64,000 nt of DNA, taken from Glacieibacterium sp965200405. Lineage in GTDB: Bacteria; Pseudomonadota; Alphaproteobacteria; Sphingomonadales; Sphingomonadaceae. The DNA lies in NCBI RefSeq assembly GCF_965200405.1, contig NZ_OZ241356.1:2046001-2110000 (forward strand). The letters are read 5' to 3'. Under the pieces are notes generated by a model. The model was given only the letters and a program-made list of their open reading frames with translations. It was not told the origin of the DNA and did no database searches. The position numbers and the translations under genes are program-made. Shown piece by piece: positions 1-8,483 of the stretch. The first letter of the stretch is position 1; the number at the start of each line of letters is the position of its first letter.

Positions 1-200
1 TGATTCGAGATAACGTCGATGGATTGCTGGTACCGCCAGAATCCGTCGATGATCTCGCAAGCGGCATCGCGACTCTACTGTTGGATAGTGATCTACGCCG
101 CCGGCTGGGCAGCGAGGCCGCGATTTCGGCACAGCGCTTTACACCCCCGATCATCCTGGAGAAGTGGGATAAACTGTTGCGCGACGTGCTGCGCGCCTAG
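1..200 (+). CDS. Glycosyltransferase family 4, C-terminal fragment (5' end outside window)
   Basis: The frame starting at base 3 is open from the window edge to a TAG at 198-200, giving 65 residues with no start inside the window. It reads IRDNVDGLLVPPESVDDLA, followed by RRRLGSEAAISAQRFTPP and a Trp-containing helix. This matches the end of the GT-B fold in GT4 enzymes: the N-D/E-x-x-G-L-L-V-P-P segment after the nucleotide-sugar site, then the closing helices. The substrate cannot be told from this fragment. Its place beside other glycosyltransferases and a polysaccharide kinase points to exopolysaccharide synthesis. Confidence 0.75.
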   Translation, partial: IRDNVDGLLVPPESVDDLASGIATLLLDSDLRRRLGSEAAISAQRFTPPIILEKWDKLLRDVLRA

Positions 201-358
201 CTGGCTGCTCCTAATGTGCCTCCGATAACCCATTCGAACAGATTATTCGCCGGAAGCTAACTTACGTTTGTTAACTTTTTGGTAATTTCTGTATCATGGC
301 CTTGTTTCGGGGAAGTAACCGGGGTCCGGGATGGACTCCTGCTAGGGGGCTAGTCGAT

Positions 359-1117
359 ATGGTTATCCAAGACGTTCGCGTTGTTGTGGTTGGACCACAT
401 GAGATCGCTCGGGAGGGTTTGCGGCGGATCCTGGCGGATGCAGGCTTCAACGTCTGCGCGCTGCCGACCTATGATCCTGCCCGCGCGGCCAATTCCGACG
501 GTGGACCGCCCAATCTCGTCATCATCGAAGCACATGACATGGATGTCGGAGTCGCCATGTGCGCTACGCTCAAGGCAACGGTGCCCGGCGCACGGCTCGT
601 ATTGATTACCGAGGAGTGCGATCTCGGATCTATCCCGCGGGCGCTCGCCGCCGGTGTCGACGGCCTGCTCAACAACACCATCGCGTGCGAGCCGCTGGTC
701 GCGGCGCTCGGACTGATCATGATGGGCGAAAAGGTCGTACCTACCCAGGTAGTCAACGCCCTGACCGGATACGGTTTTCCGTCGCAGCCGCACGTCTGGG
801 ACGTCACCGACGTCGGCACCAACCTTTCGGAGCGCGAGACCGAGATCCTTCAACAGCTCGTGCTGGGCGAGGCGAACAAAGTCATCTCGCGGCGGCTGAT
901 GATCAGCGAGGCGACGGTCAAGGTTCACGTCAAGGCGATCCTGCGCAAGCTGCACGTGTTGAACCGGACCCAGGCAGCGATCTGGGCGGTGCATCGCGGC
1001 ATCACGGCACGCGACTCGCATGTCAGTCACCGTGTCGGGGCGAACGACCTGCACGTCGGGCCTGGGATCCCGCCGCGCGACCTGCACCTCGCCGCTGGTC
1101 TGGCCGCCTCGGCCTGA
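359..1117 (+). CDS. LuxR/NarL-type transcriptional regulator with degenerate receiver domain
   Basis: A 252-residue protein with a CheY-like fold (about 6-125) and a C-terminal LuxR helix-turn-helix (about 158-215; LSERETEILQQLVLGEANK, then ISEATVKVHVKAILRKL). It should bind DNA as a dimer. The receiver lacks its usual chemistry: the paired acidic residues after strand 1 are replaced by GPHE (12-15), the phospho-accepting Asp by Glu57, and the conserved Lys by Asn105/106; Thr84 is kept. Phosphorylation control therefore looks lost. ATG 359 is preferred because AGGGGG lies about 9 bases upstream; an in-frame ATG at 296 has no ribosome site. Neighbouring glycosyltransferases suggest polysaccharide genes as targets (inference). 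Confidence 0.85.
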   Translation: MVIQDVRVVVVGPHEIAREGLRRILADAGFNVCALPTYDPARAANSDGGPPNLVIIEAHDMDVGVAMCATLKATVPGARLVLITEECDLGSIPRALAAGVDGLLNNTIACEPLVAALGLIMMGEKVVPTQVVNALTGYGFPSQPHVWDVTDVGTNLSERETEILQQLVLGEANKVISRRLMISEATVKVHVKAILRKLHVLNRTQAAIWAVHRGITARDSHVSHRVGANDLHVGPGIPPRDLHLAAGLAASA

Positions 1118-1137
1118 ACGACGTCGCGACCATCTGA

Positions 1138-1168
1138 CCGTGTCGGTTCCGAACTAGGACCGACACGG
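1138..1168. terminator. Hairpin between convergent genes
   Basis: CCGTGTCGGT (1138-1147) and ACCGACACGG (1159-1168) form a perfect 10-bp stem with an 11-base loop. It lies just after the LuxR-type gene and overlaps the last codons and stop of the opposing glycosyltransferase. There is no T-run, so it may be a weak or Rho-assisted bidirectional terminator. Confidence 0.5.
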
Positions 1169-2344
1169 CAGCAGTTCCCGATACGCCGCCTCGACGCCCT
1201 GCCGGTGCCGGGTGCGGCCATAGCGATCGAGAGCGTCCTGACGGGCGGCGGCGACGATCCGCGCGCGCTGCTCCGGATGATCCGCGAGTTGCAGGATGCT
1301 TTCGGCGATCGCGCCGGCATCGTCGACGCGTGCCAGCAAACCGGTCTCGCCGTGCCGGATAGCTTCGCTATTGCCACCGGTGTCGACTGCGACGACTGCG
1401 GTCTCGAGCAGCATCGCCTCGATCAGGGTCCGTCCGAACGGTTCGCCGACGGCGGTGACTGCTAGCGTGTCGCACGCCGCCAGCCAGTCGGCTCCCGGCC
1501 GGCGGAAGCCCATCAGCTTGACCTTCGACGACACGCCAAGGACAGCGGCCCGCTCGACGACTTCGGCATCGAGGCCCTGGTCGATGACGCCGCCGAACAT
1601 CAGGCCGACACAGGTCCGTTCCGGTGCCCTGGCGGCAAGCTCTGCGATCACATCGACGAACAGCAGCGGGCGCTTGCGAGCGACGAAGTTGCCGAAATAG
1701 CCGACGATCGTCGTCGTTTCGGGCAGGCCGAGCTCGGCGAGCAGCTTGGCGCGCATGGCCGACCGGTCGACCGCGATATCGGTGTCGAACGGACTGTAGA
1801 CGACGCTCGCGGTGACCCGGCGTGGCTTTCGATTGAAGTGCGACAGTGCGAAGGCCGAGACTCCCACGACCTTGTCGGCGAAGTGGGGGGCGAGGTGGCG
1901 CAGCCCGCGGGCTTCCGGGCTGCTACGATGATGCCACAGCAATTTGGCACCGGCCATTCGCGCCGGAAGCGCCCAGGTGATGTGCATGGCACCTTCGTTG
2001 GTATGGACGATGTCGACCTGCCGCTGCTTCAGGAAACGGGCGAGGCCCGGCACGGCCATGGCAGCGCGGGCGTGATCCCCGATCCCCTTCGACTGCCATA
2101 GCCCGGACATCCGGCCGAAATGCACCGCAGCCGGAGCGACCTCGAACGCGATCTTCTCGTCGGCGAGCAACTCTTCGAACTGTCCGCCGCGTTGGTGGAC
2201 GACGACCAGCGGCCGGTAGTGCGCCGGGTCGAGCGACTTGATGAGCTGGCAGGCCGAGATGTGACTTCCACCGACCATCCCGCCGGCGAATGGAAAGCAC
2301 ACGTTGATCGGCGGGGCGAGGCGGCCCGGATCGGCTTCGGCCAT
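1154..2344 (-). CDS. Glycosyltransferase family 4
   Basis: A 396-residue GT-B enzyme that should transfer a sugar from a nucleotide donor to a growing glycan in the cytoplasm. The N-terminal half has the acceptor-side loop (FPFAGGMVGGSHIS) and VDIVHTNEGAMHITW. The C-terminal half has the hinge strand IVGYFGNFVARKRP and the E-x7-E motif in EPFGRTLIEAML, followed by DTGGNSEAIRHGETGLL, all typical of retaining GT4 enzymes. It starts at ATG 2344, 51 bases after the end of the RTX gene on the same strand, so the two may share a transcript. Donor and acceptor cannot be assigned. Confidence 0.87.
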   Translation of the reverse strand: MAEADPGRLAPPINVCFPFAGGMVGGSHISACQLIKSLDPAHYRPLVVVHQRGGQFEELLADEKIAFEVAPAAVHFGRMSGLWQSKGIGDHARAAMAVPGLARFLKQRQVDIVHTNEGAMHITWALPARMAGAKLLWHHRSSPEARGLRHLAPHFADKVVGVSAFALSHFNRKPRRVTASVVYSPFDTDIAVDRSAMRAKLLAELGLPETTTIVGYFGNFVARKRPLLFVDVIAELAARAPERTCVGLMFGGVIDQGLDAEVVERAAVLGVSSKVKLMGFRRPGADWLAACDTLAVTAVGEPFGRTLIEAMLLETAVVAVDTGGNSEAIRHGETGLLARVDDAGAIAESILQLADHPEQRARIVAAARQDALDRYGRTRHRQGVEAAYRELLPCRS

Positions 2345-2395
2345 GCTCAGGCTACCGCCGCCAAGCCAGCACGGATGACAGTGTTGCTCACCGGC

Positions 2396-5047
2396 TTAGG
2401 CGATCAGCATGATGTCTTGGTAGGTCAGCGCGGCCCCCGAATTCAACACGGCGATCTGGACCTGCGCAGCCCCGCCGACGCCGTCGGGGTCATAGAACAG
2501 GCCACCGGTCGCCGCGTTGTAGATCAGATGGTGATCGCTCGTCGTCGCCTGCGTACCGGCGGTGAAGGCGATCGAGGGCAGCGACCCGGTCGGCGTTCCA
2601 GCGAATGCCGCGAACGCGCTTTCGGAGATGACCAGCTTGTCGACGCCGTGGACGAAATCCTTGATGGCGTCGCGATCGGCCGAGACGGTCAGCGTGTCGA
2701 ACACGAACTGGTCGCTGCCGGTGCCGCCGGTCAGCTCGTCGATGCCGGCGCCGCCGATCAGCACGTCGTCCCCGGCCCCACCTTGCAGCGAGTCCGCGCC
2801 ACCGCCGCCGATGATCGTATCATTGCCGTCGTTGCCGAGGAGGAAGTCCTTGCCGAGGCCGCCGTCGATCAGATTGTTGCCGCTGTTGCCGTTGATGGTG
2901 TTGGTCACATCGTTGCCGATGCCGTTGATGTCGGCGCTGCCGGTCAGCGTCAGGTTCTCGACATTCGCATCCAGTGTGAAGCTGACGCTGGAATTGACCT
3001 GGTCGGTGCCCTCGCCGGCGAGCTCGATCACCCGGTCGCCGACGTTGTCGACGATGTAGACGTCGTTGCCGATGCCGCCGACCAGCGAGTCGGCACCACC
3101 GCCACCATTGAGGAGATCGGCTCCCGCGCCACCGTAGATCGTGTCGGAACTGGCGTTGCCGGTCAGCGTATCGTTGCCGCCCAAGCCATTGATGGTCCAC
3201 AGGTCGTTGCTGCCGGCGGTGAAGACGTTGACGCCATTATCACCGGTGAACGACTTCGCCTCGGGCAGGTCGTTGAGGGCAATCGTGTAGCTGGTCTCCA
3301 CGTACAGGCCACCGGTATCGGTTGCCCGGGCGATGATCTGATGGCTCGCGTTCGTTTCGAAATCGAGGAGCGCGCCGTTGGCGACGGTGATGATGCCGGT
3401 CGCGGCATCGACGATGAAGCGGCCGTTGGCGTTGTTGGTCAACGAATAGCTCAGCGTGTCGCCATTGTCGGGATCGATGCCGACCAGCGTGCCGACGACG
3501 GTGCCGTTTGCCGCGTTCTCGTCGACCGTGTTGTTCGACAAGGTCGTCGAGACCGGCGCGTCATTGGCACCGTTGATGACCAGGGTCACCGTGCCCGAGG
3601 CGGTCAGCCCGGCGATGTCCTTGACCGTGTAGGCGAAACTGTCGGTCGCGGTCTGTCCGGCACCCAGCGACTTGAACGTCGTGCCGGGATCGTAGGTGAT
3701 GACGCCATTGGCGAAGCCCAGGGCAAAGCCGTTCGCAGTCGCCGCGGAGACGCCGACGACGCTCAGCACATCGCCGGGATCGACGTTGATGTCGTTGGCA
3801 AGCAGCGCCGCGGCGCCGAAGGTCCCGCCATTCTGCCCGATGGCGATCCGGTCGTCGGTGACGATCGGGGCATCGTTGACCGCAGCCACGTCGACGGAGA
3901 CGCGTCCGGTTGCGCTGAAGCCATCGACGTCGGTGACTGTGTAGTTGAAGATCGCCCGGCCGCTGAAGTTGGGATTCGGCGTGAAGTCGATGGTGCCATC
4001 GGCGTTGAGGACGACGGTACCGCCGGTCACCGCAGCAACGCTGGTGATCGTCAGCAGGGAATTGGCGGCGTCGCGGTCGTTGACCGTGAAGCTGCTCGCG
4101 AGGAACTGCGCCGCCGTGTCCTCGGTCGCGAAGGCCGTGTCCGGTGACGTCAGGATATGCGGCGGCGGGCCTTGTCCCGGCAGCGGGGCGAACAACTTGG
4201 TCTTGATGCTGGTGCCGTTCGGGTCGCCGCCCAGTCCGCTGAGATCGGTCCAGCCGATGACGAAGCCGCCGCCCGGCACCGAGGTGATCGCCGGTTCGGC
4301 CTGGCTGCCGAGGGTGGCGGTATTGACCGTGACCTCGCCGCCGACGCGCTGGCCGAAGTCGTCGAACATCTGCGCCTTGATCCCGGCGGTACCCTGTTCG
4401 CTGCCGGTGCCGCTGTAATCCGCCCAGCTGATCACGAAGCCACCGAACGACAATGGCGTAATGCTGGCCTGGATCTGGGCGCCGGTGGTCGTCGTGTTCG
4501 CCAGGATTTCCCCGCCGACCCGGTTGCCGTTGGCATCGAAAACCTGCGCCTTGATGCCGAAATTGTCGAGGTCGCCGCCGCGATTGCTGCTGTCGGCCCA
4601 GCTGATGACATAGCCGCCGGTGTCGAGCGCGGCGATCGCCGGCGCCTGCTGGTTGCCCAGCGTCTGGGTGTTGACCAGCACTTCGCCGCCGATCTTGACG
4701 CCCGCCGCGTCGAACATCTGCGCCTTGACCGAGTCCTTGCTGCTGTCGCCACCCTGCAGGCTGCTGTCGCGCCAGGTGATGACGAAGGCGCCGCTTTCCA
4801 GCACCGTCACCGCCGCACTGTCCTGGCCGTTCTGTGTCGACGTGTTCGCCAGGAACTCGCCTCCCGTCTTGTTGCCCGCGGCATCGAACAGCTGCGCCTT
4901 GATGCTGGTGCCACTGCTGTCGCCGCCCTGGCCGCTGGCGTCGGTCCAGGTGACGATGAAGCCACCATTGATCAGCGACGCGGCGGCCGGTGCATTCTGG
5001 ATCCCCGCCGTCGAGGTGTTGACCAGAAGCTCGCCACCCGTCGCCAC
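2396..5047 (-). CDS. C-terminal part of frameshifted RTX/cadherin repeat protein
   Basis: This 883-residue frame is the downstream part of a gene broken near 5175. The same frame reads without a stop, but also without a start, back to that point, so GTG 5047 is probably not a natural start. In order it holds five ~50-residue repeats (GGEFLVNTxT...GGFVVxWTD...IKAQxFDAxG), two cadherin/VCBS-like domains (about 300-490; NDAP linkers), a cadherin domain (about 495-590; DENAANGTVVGT and DFETNASH), then RTX calcium-binding nonapeptides (GGAGADLLNGGGGADSL, GGAGDDVLIGGAGIDELTG) and a C-terminal region typical of type I secretion substrates. The intact protein would be exported and fold with Ca2+ at the cell surface. 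No HlyB/HlyD/TolC genes lie in the window. Confidence 0.85.
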   Translation of the reverse strand: MATGGELLVNTSTAGIQNAPAAASLINGGFIVTWTDASGQGGDSSGTSIKAQLFDAAGNKTGGEFLANTSTQNGQDSAAVTVLESGAFVITWRDSSLQGGDSSKDSVKAQMFDAAGVKIGGEVLVNTQTLGNQQAPAIAALDTGGYVISWADSSNRGGDLDNFGIKAQVFDANGNRVGGEILANTTTTGAQIQASITPLSFGGFVISWADYSGTGSEQGTAGIKAQMFDDFGQRVGGEVTVNTATLGSQAEPAITSVPGGGFVIGWTDLSGLGGDPNGTSIKTKLFAPLPGQGPPPHILTSPDTAFATEDTAAQFLASSFTVNDRDAANSLLTITSVAAVTGGTVVLNADGTIDFTPNPNFSGRAIFNYTVTDVDGFSATGRVSVDVAAVNDAPIVTDDRIAIGQNGGTFGAAALLANDINVDPGDVLSVVGVSAATANGFALGFANGVITYDPGTTFKSLGAGQTATDSFAYTVKDIAGLTASGTVTLVINGANDAPVSTTLSNNTVDENAANGTVVGTLVGIDPDNGDTLSYSLTNNANGRFIVDAATGIITVANGALLDFETNASHQIIARATDTGGLYVETSYTIALNDLPEAKSFTGDNGVNVFTAGSNDLWTINGLGGNDTLTGNASSDTIYGGAGADLLNGGGGADSLVGGIGNDVYIVDNVGDRVIELAGEGTDQVNSSVSFTLDANVENLTLTGSADINGIGNDVTNTINGNSGNNLIDGGLGKDFLLGNDGNDTIIGGGGADSLQGGAGDDVLIGGAGIDELTGGTGSDQFVFDTLTVSADRDAIKDFVHGVDKLVISESAFAAFAGTPTGSLPSIAFTAGTQATTSDHHLIYNAATGGLFYDPDGVGGAAQVQIAVLNSGAALTYQDIMLIA

Positions 5048-5145
5048 GCCGTTGGCGTCGTAGATCTGCGCCTTGACCGCGTAGTTCGACGTATCGCCGC
5101 CCGACTGGCTGGCATCGGACCAGCTGACGACGAAGCCGCCCGACT

Positions 5146-6969
5146 TCAGCGATGCAACGGAAGGATTGTCCTGGTGGCGACCGTCGACGTGTTGACGAGG
5201 AACTCGCCACCGACCTTGTTGCCGGCGACGTCGAAGACCTGCGCCTTGATCCCGTTGCTGCTGGTGTCACCGCCGATGCCGCTGTTGTCTGTCCAGCTGA
5301 CGACATAGCCACCCGAGGCCAGCGAGGCGATCGACGATTGCTGTTGGTTGTTGGCGGTTGCCGTGTTGGCGAGCACGTCGGCACCGGCCGAGTAGCGCGC
5401 CTCGATCGCCGCATCGGCAATCGTGATCGTGACGATCTCGTCGTAGACGTTGCCGAAATTGTCGCTGGCGCGGATTGTGACGTCGACCGTCGGCGACGTC
5501 TCGTAATCGAGTTTGAGGCTGTCCTGCACGACCAGCCGGTCACCGTCGATCCGAAATGCACCACCGGTCGAATCGTCGATCAACTGATAGGTGTAGCTGG
5601 CGTTCAACGCGCCGTTGGCCGACAGGCTCGCGACCGGAAGATTGGTCACGCTGGTCTCGGCGTAGGTCGTGGAGCTGATCCCGAGATCGGTGATCGTCCG
5701 GCTGCTGGGCGCGAAGATCTGGGCCTTGATGCCCGATCCTGCCGTGCTCGACGCGCTGAAATCGGTCCAGCTCACGACCAGCGCACCCGACGCCAGCGTC
5801 GTGATCTGCGGCTGCTCCTGGCTGTTCACGGTCACCGTATTGACGTTGAACTCCTGGCCGACCTTGTTTCCGGCGCCGTCGAAGATCTGCGTCCGGATGC
5901 CGAAGCTACTGGAATCGCCCACCAGGTTGCTGTTGTCACGCCAGGTCACGGCAAAGCCGCCGCCAGCAATCGCCGACACCGTCGGTGTGTCCTGCGTGTT
6001 GACGATCTGCGAGTTGACCAGGAATTCGGTGCCGAGCTTGTGACCCGCCGCGTCGAAGATCTGAGCCTTGATCCCGGCGGCACTGCTGTCGTCCTGCAGG
6101 CTGAGGTCGCGCCACGTCACGACGAACCCGCCACTGCTCAGCGATGTCACGCTGGCCTGGTCCTGGGTGTTCGCGGTGACGGTGTTGACCAGGAACTCGC
6201 CGCCGACCTTGGCACCGGTAGCGCTGAAGATCTGGGCTTTGATGCTGGAGCCGCTGGCATCGCCTCCGAGCAGACTGTTGTCGGTCCAGGTCGCGACGAA
6301 TCCGCCGGACGCCAGCGACGTCATCGCCGATTGCTGCTGGCTGTTCGCGATGCTGGTGTTGACCAGGAACTCCGCGCCGACCTTGGCGCCGCTTGCATCG
6401 AAGATCTGGGCCTTGACGCCGGTACCCTTGTTATCCGGCGCCAGGCCGCTGGCATCGGTCCAGCTGACGACGAAGCCGCCGCCGGCAAGCGCCGTGCTCG
6501 ACGCGTTGGTCTGGCCGAGCCGGGTGACGGTGTTGACGAGGAACTCGCTGCCGACCGCTGCGCCGTTCGCGTCGTAGATCTGCGCCTTGATCCCCCCATT
6601 GCTCGGATCGTTCTGGAGGCTGTTATCGGTCCAGTTGACGACGAAGCCGCCGTTCTTGAGGGCGGTGATGGTCGGCTGTTCCTGCGCATTCGACGTCGCG
6701 GTGTTGACGAGGAACTCACCGCCGACGCGCGTGCCGTTGGCGTCGTACATTTGCGCTTTGATGCTGGTGCCGCTGTTGTCACCGCCTTGGCCGCTGGCAT
6801 CGGTCCAACTGATCACGAAGCCGCCCGAGGCAAGCGCCGTGATCGTCTGCGCCGACTGATTACCCGCCGTCGTCGTTTCGACCTGAAATTCCGCACCCCA
6901 CCGGTCGAAAGCCCCGATCGCCATGTCCAATACCCCCATATCGCTCGACGCATCCCCCGCTGCATCCAC
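5146..6969 (-). CDS. N-terminal part of frameshifted RTX/cadherin repeat protein
   Basis: This 607-residue frame carries nine of the 14 ~50-residue repeats seen across the whole gene (EFQVETTT, EFLVNTAT, EFLVNTVT and so on, each followed by GGFVVSWTD and GIKAQIFDA). One cadherin-like domain (about 430-540; DYETSPTVDVTIRASDNFG) interrupts them after the seventh. It ends abruptly in an out-of-register tail (ATRTILPLHR) after NTSTV. Shifting by one base at about 5171-5182 restores QDNPSVASLKSGGFVV and the repeat pattern, so one base is missing relative to an intact gene of about 1,520 codons. GTG 6969 opens the frame. ATG 6924 (MAIGAFDRWGAEF) has GGGGG eight bases upstream and is the likelier start. 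No classical signal peptide is seen, as expected for type I secretion. Confidence 0.85.
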   Translation of the reverse strand: MDAAGDASSDMGVLDMAIGAFDRWGAEFQVETTTAGNQSAQTITALASGGFVISWTDASGQGGDNSGTSIKAQMYDANGTRVGGEFLVNTATSNAQEQPTITALKNGGFVVNWTDNSLQNDPSNGGIKAQIYDANGAAVGSEFLVNTVTRLGQTNASSTALAGGGFVVSWTDASGLAPDNKGTGVKAQIFDASGAKVGAEFLVNTSIANSQQQSAMTSLASGGFVATWTDNSLLGGDASGSSIKAQIFSATGAKVGGEFLVNTVTANTQDQASVTSLSSGGFVVTWRDLSLQDDSSAAGIKAQIFDAAGHKLGTEFLVNSQIVNTQDTPTVSAIAGGGFAVTWRDNSNLVGDSSSFGIRTQIFDGAGNKVGQEFNVNTVTVNSQEQPQITTLASGALVVSWTDFSASSTAGSGIKAQIFAPSSRTITDLGISSTTYAETSVTNLPVASLSANGALNASYTYQLIDDSTGGAFRIDGDRLVVQDSLKLDYETSPTVDVTIRASDNFGNVYDEIVTITIADAAIEARYSAGADVLANTATANNQQQSSIASLASGGYVVSWTDNSGIGGDTSSNGIKAQVFDVAGNKVGGEFLVNTSTVATRTILPLHR

Positions 6970-7154
6970 GTGTCAGGAATAGTGCCGGATTCGCTGTAGA
7001 ATTGCAGGCAGGATGAAGGACAGTCGGGCGACCATTCGGAGCCACTCGAGCCGAAGAGATCAGGGCACCAAGATAACGGGCTAATCCAAACGGGTAGTAA
7101 TAAAATTCAATTCGCCACCGCTATGATCGGGGCGAGTTTCAGGGACTGCCGAGC

Positions 7155-8381
7155 TTGCAGATACTGTTCGTTCACCAGAACTTTCCGGCTCAGTTCAAGC
7201 ATCTGGCGCCGGCGCTGGCGGCGCGAGGCGACCGCGTCGTTGCGCTGTGCATGAACGCCTATGCCGGCGGCGCCGGGATCACGGCGGTGCGCAGCCATGC
7301 AGGCTATTCGAGCACCACCACAGGCCATCCGTGGACTGCAGATTTCGACACGAAGATCATCCGCGGCGAAGCGACCTTGCGCTCGGCGCGGCGCCTGGCC
7401 GAGCAGGGGTTCGAACCCGACATCATCATCGCCCATCCGGCATGGGGCGAAAGCCTGTTTTTAAAACAGTTATGGCCGCGGGCGAGGCTGGGCATCTACT
7501 GCGAGTATTTTTACGGCTCCGACGCCGGTGACACCGGGTTCGATCCGGAGTTCCCGGTCGCCGATCCGCTCGCCAATGCGTGTCGGCTGCAGGTCCGCAA
7601 CCTGGCGCAGCAGATGCATTTCGAGATGGCCGATGCGGCGATCTCGCCGACGTCGTGGCAAGCCGACACATATCCACCGAGCTTTCGCCCGCGGATCGAG
7701 GTCATCCACGATGGTATCGACACCGAGGCGGCGATCGCCGGGCCAGCGTCTGCGCTGACTGTCGGCGACACGGTGCTGCGACCGGGCGACGAGGTCATCA
7801 CCTACGCGGCGCGCAACCTGGAGCCTTATCGCGGCTATCACCGTTTCATGCGCGCGTTGCCTGACCTGCTCGCCCGGCGACCACAGGCGCAGGTGCTGAT
7901 CGTCGGCGGCAACGGCGTCAGTTACGGCGCTGCACCGCCCGCGGGAAAGACCTGGCGCGACATCTACCTGGACGAGGTCGCCGGGCGTATCGATCGCTCG
8001 CGGGTCCATTTTCTCGGCTGGCTGAGCCCGGACCGCTTTCGCGCGGTGCTCCGCCTGTCGATGGTCCATGTCTACCTGACCTATCCGTTCGTGCTGTCTT
8101 GGAGCCTGCTGGATGCAATGGCGACCCGCTGTACCATCGTCGCCAGCGATACGGCACCGGTACGCGAGGTCGTCGACGCGACGACAGGGGTACTGGTCCC
8201 GTTCTTCGACACGGAAGCGCTCGTCGATGCGATCTGCGGCCTGATCGAGGCGCCCGGGCGTCGCGTCCTGCTCGGGGCAGCCGCCCGCGCGCGTGTCGTC
8301 GCCGACTACGACCTCGCACGCTGCCTGCCGCTTCAGCTCGCCTGGGTCGACGCGCTCGCCGGCCGCATCACCCCCCGATGA
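7155..8381 (+). CDS. Glycosyltransferase family 4
   Basis: A 408-residue GT-B glycosyltransferase starting at TTG 7155 (AGGG about 10 bases upstream). The N-terminal domain begins MQILFVHQNFPAQFKHL and contains EYFYGSDAGDTGFDPEFP. The C-terminal domain has VITYAARNLEPYRGYHRFM, the strand AQVLIVGGNGVSYG and FLGWLSPDRFRAVLRLS. The usual E-x7-E is changed: the segment reads YPFVLSWSLLDAMA, with Asp where the second Glu is normal and no first Glu. It runs divergently from the RTX gene and is followed by the pectate-lyase-like gene. Its role is probably assembly of an extracellular polysaccharide; the sugar is unknown. Confidence 0.85.
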   Translation: MQILFVHQNFPAQFKHLAPALAARGDRVVALCMNAYAGGAGITAVRSHAGYSSTTTGHPWTADFDTKIIRGEATLRSARRLAEQGFEPDIIIAHPAWGESLFLKQLWPRARLGIYCEYFYGSDAGDTGFDPEFPVADPLANACRLQVRNLAQQMHFEMADAAISPTSWQADTYPPSFRPRIEVIHDGIDTEAAIAGPASALTVGDTVLRPGDEVITYAARNLEPYRGYHRFMRALPDLLARRPQAQVLIVGGNGVSYGAAPPAGKTWRDIYLDEVAGRIDRSRVHFLGWLSPDRFRAVLRLSMVHVYLTYPFVLSWSLLDAMATRCTIVASDTAPVREVVDATTGVLVPFFDTEALVDAICGLIEAPGRRVLLGAAARARVVADYDLARCLPLQLAWVDALAGRITPR

Positions 8382-8483
8382 GCGCGGCATCATCCCGATG
8401 ACCGTTTCTCCGGGCAGCACATCAAGCGCTAGCGTCGTCGGGCCAGATGTTGCTCGCCATCGCGATTGTCGGAGAGGCCCTAG

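Noticed and set aside
2120..4147. Long plus-strand open frame opposite the RTX gene
   Set aside because: It is antisense to the repeat protein. Its Asp/Val/Gly/Arg-rich composition is the reverse image of the RTX codons and no domain can be seen.
2700..6900. Regular DNA-level repeats resembling a tandem-repeat or CRISPR-like array
   Set aside because: The periodicity is about 150 bases and follows the protein repeat unit. The DNA copies diverge at third positions and there are no unique spacers.
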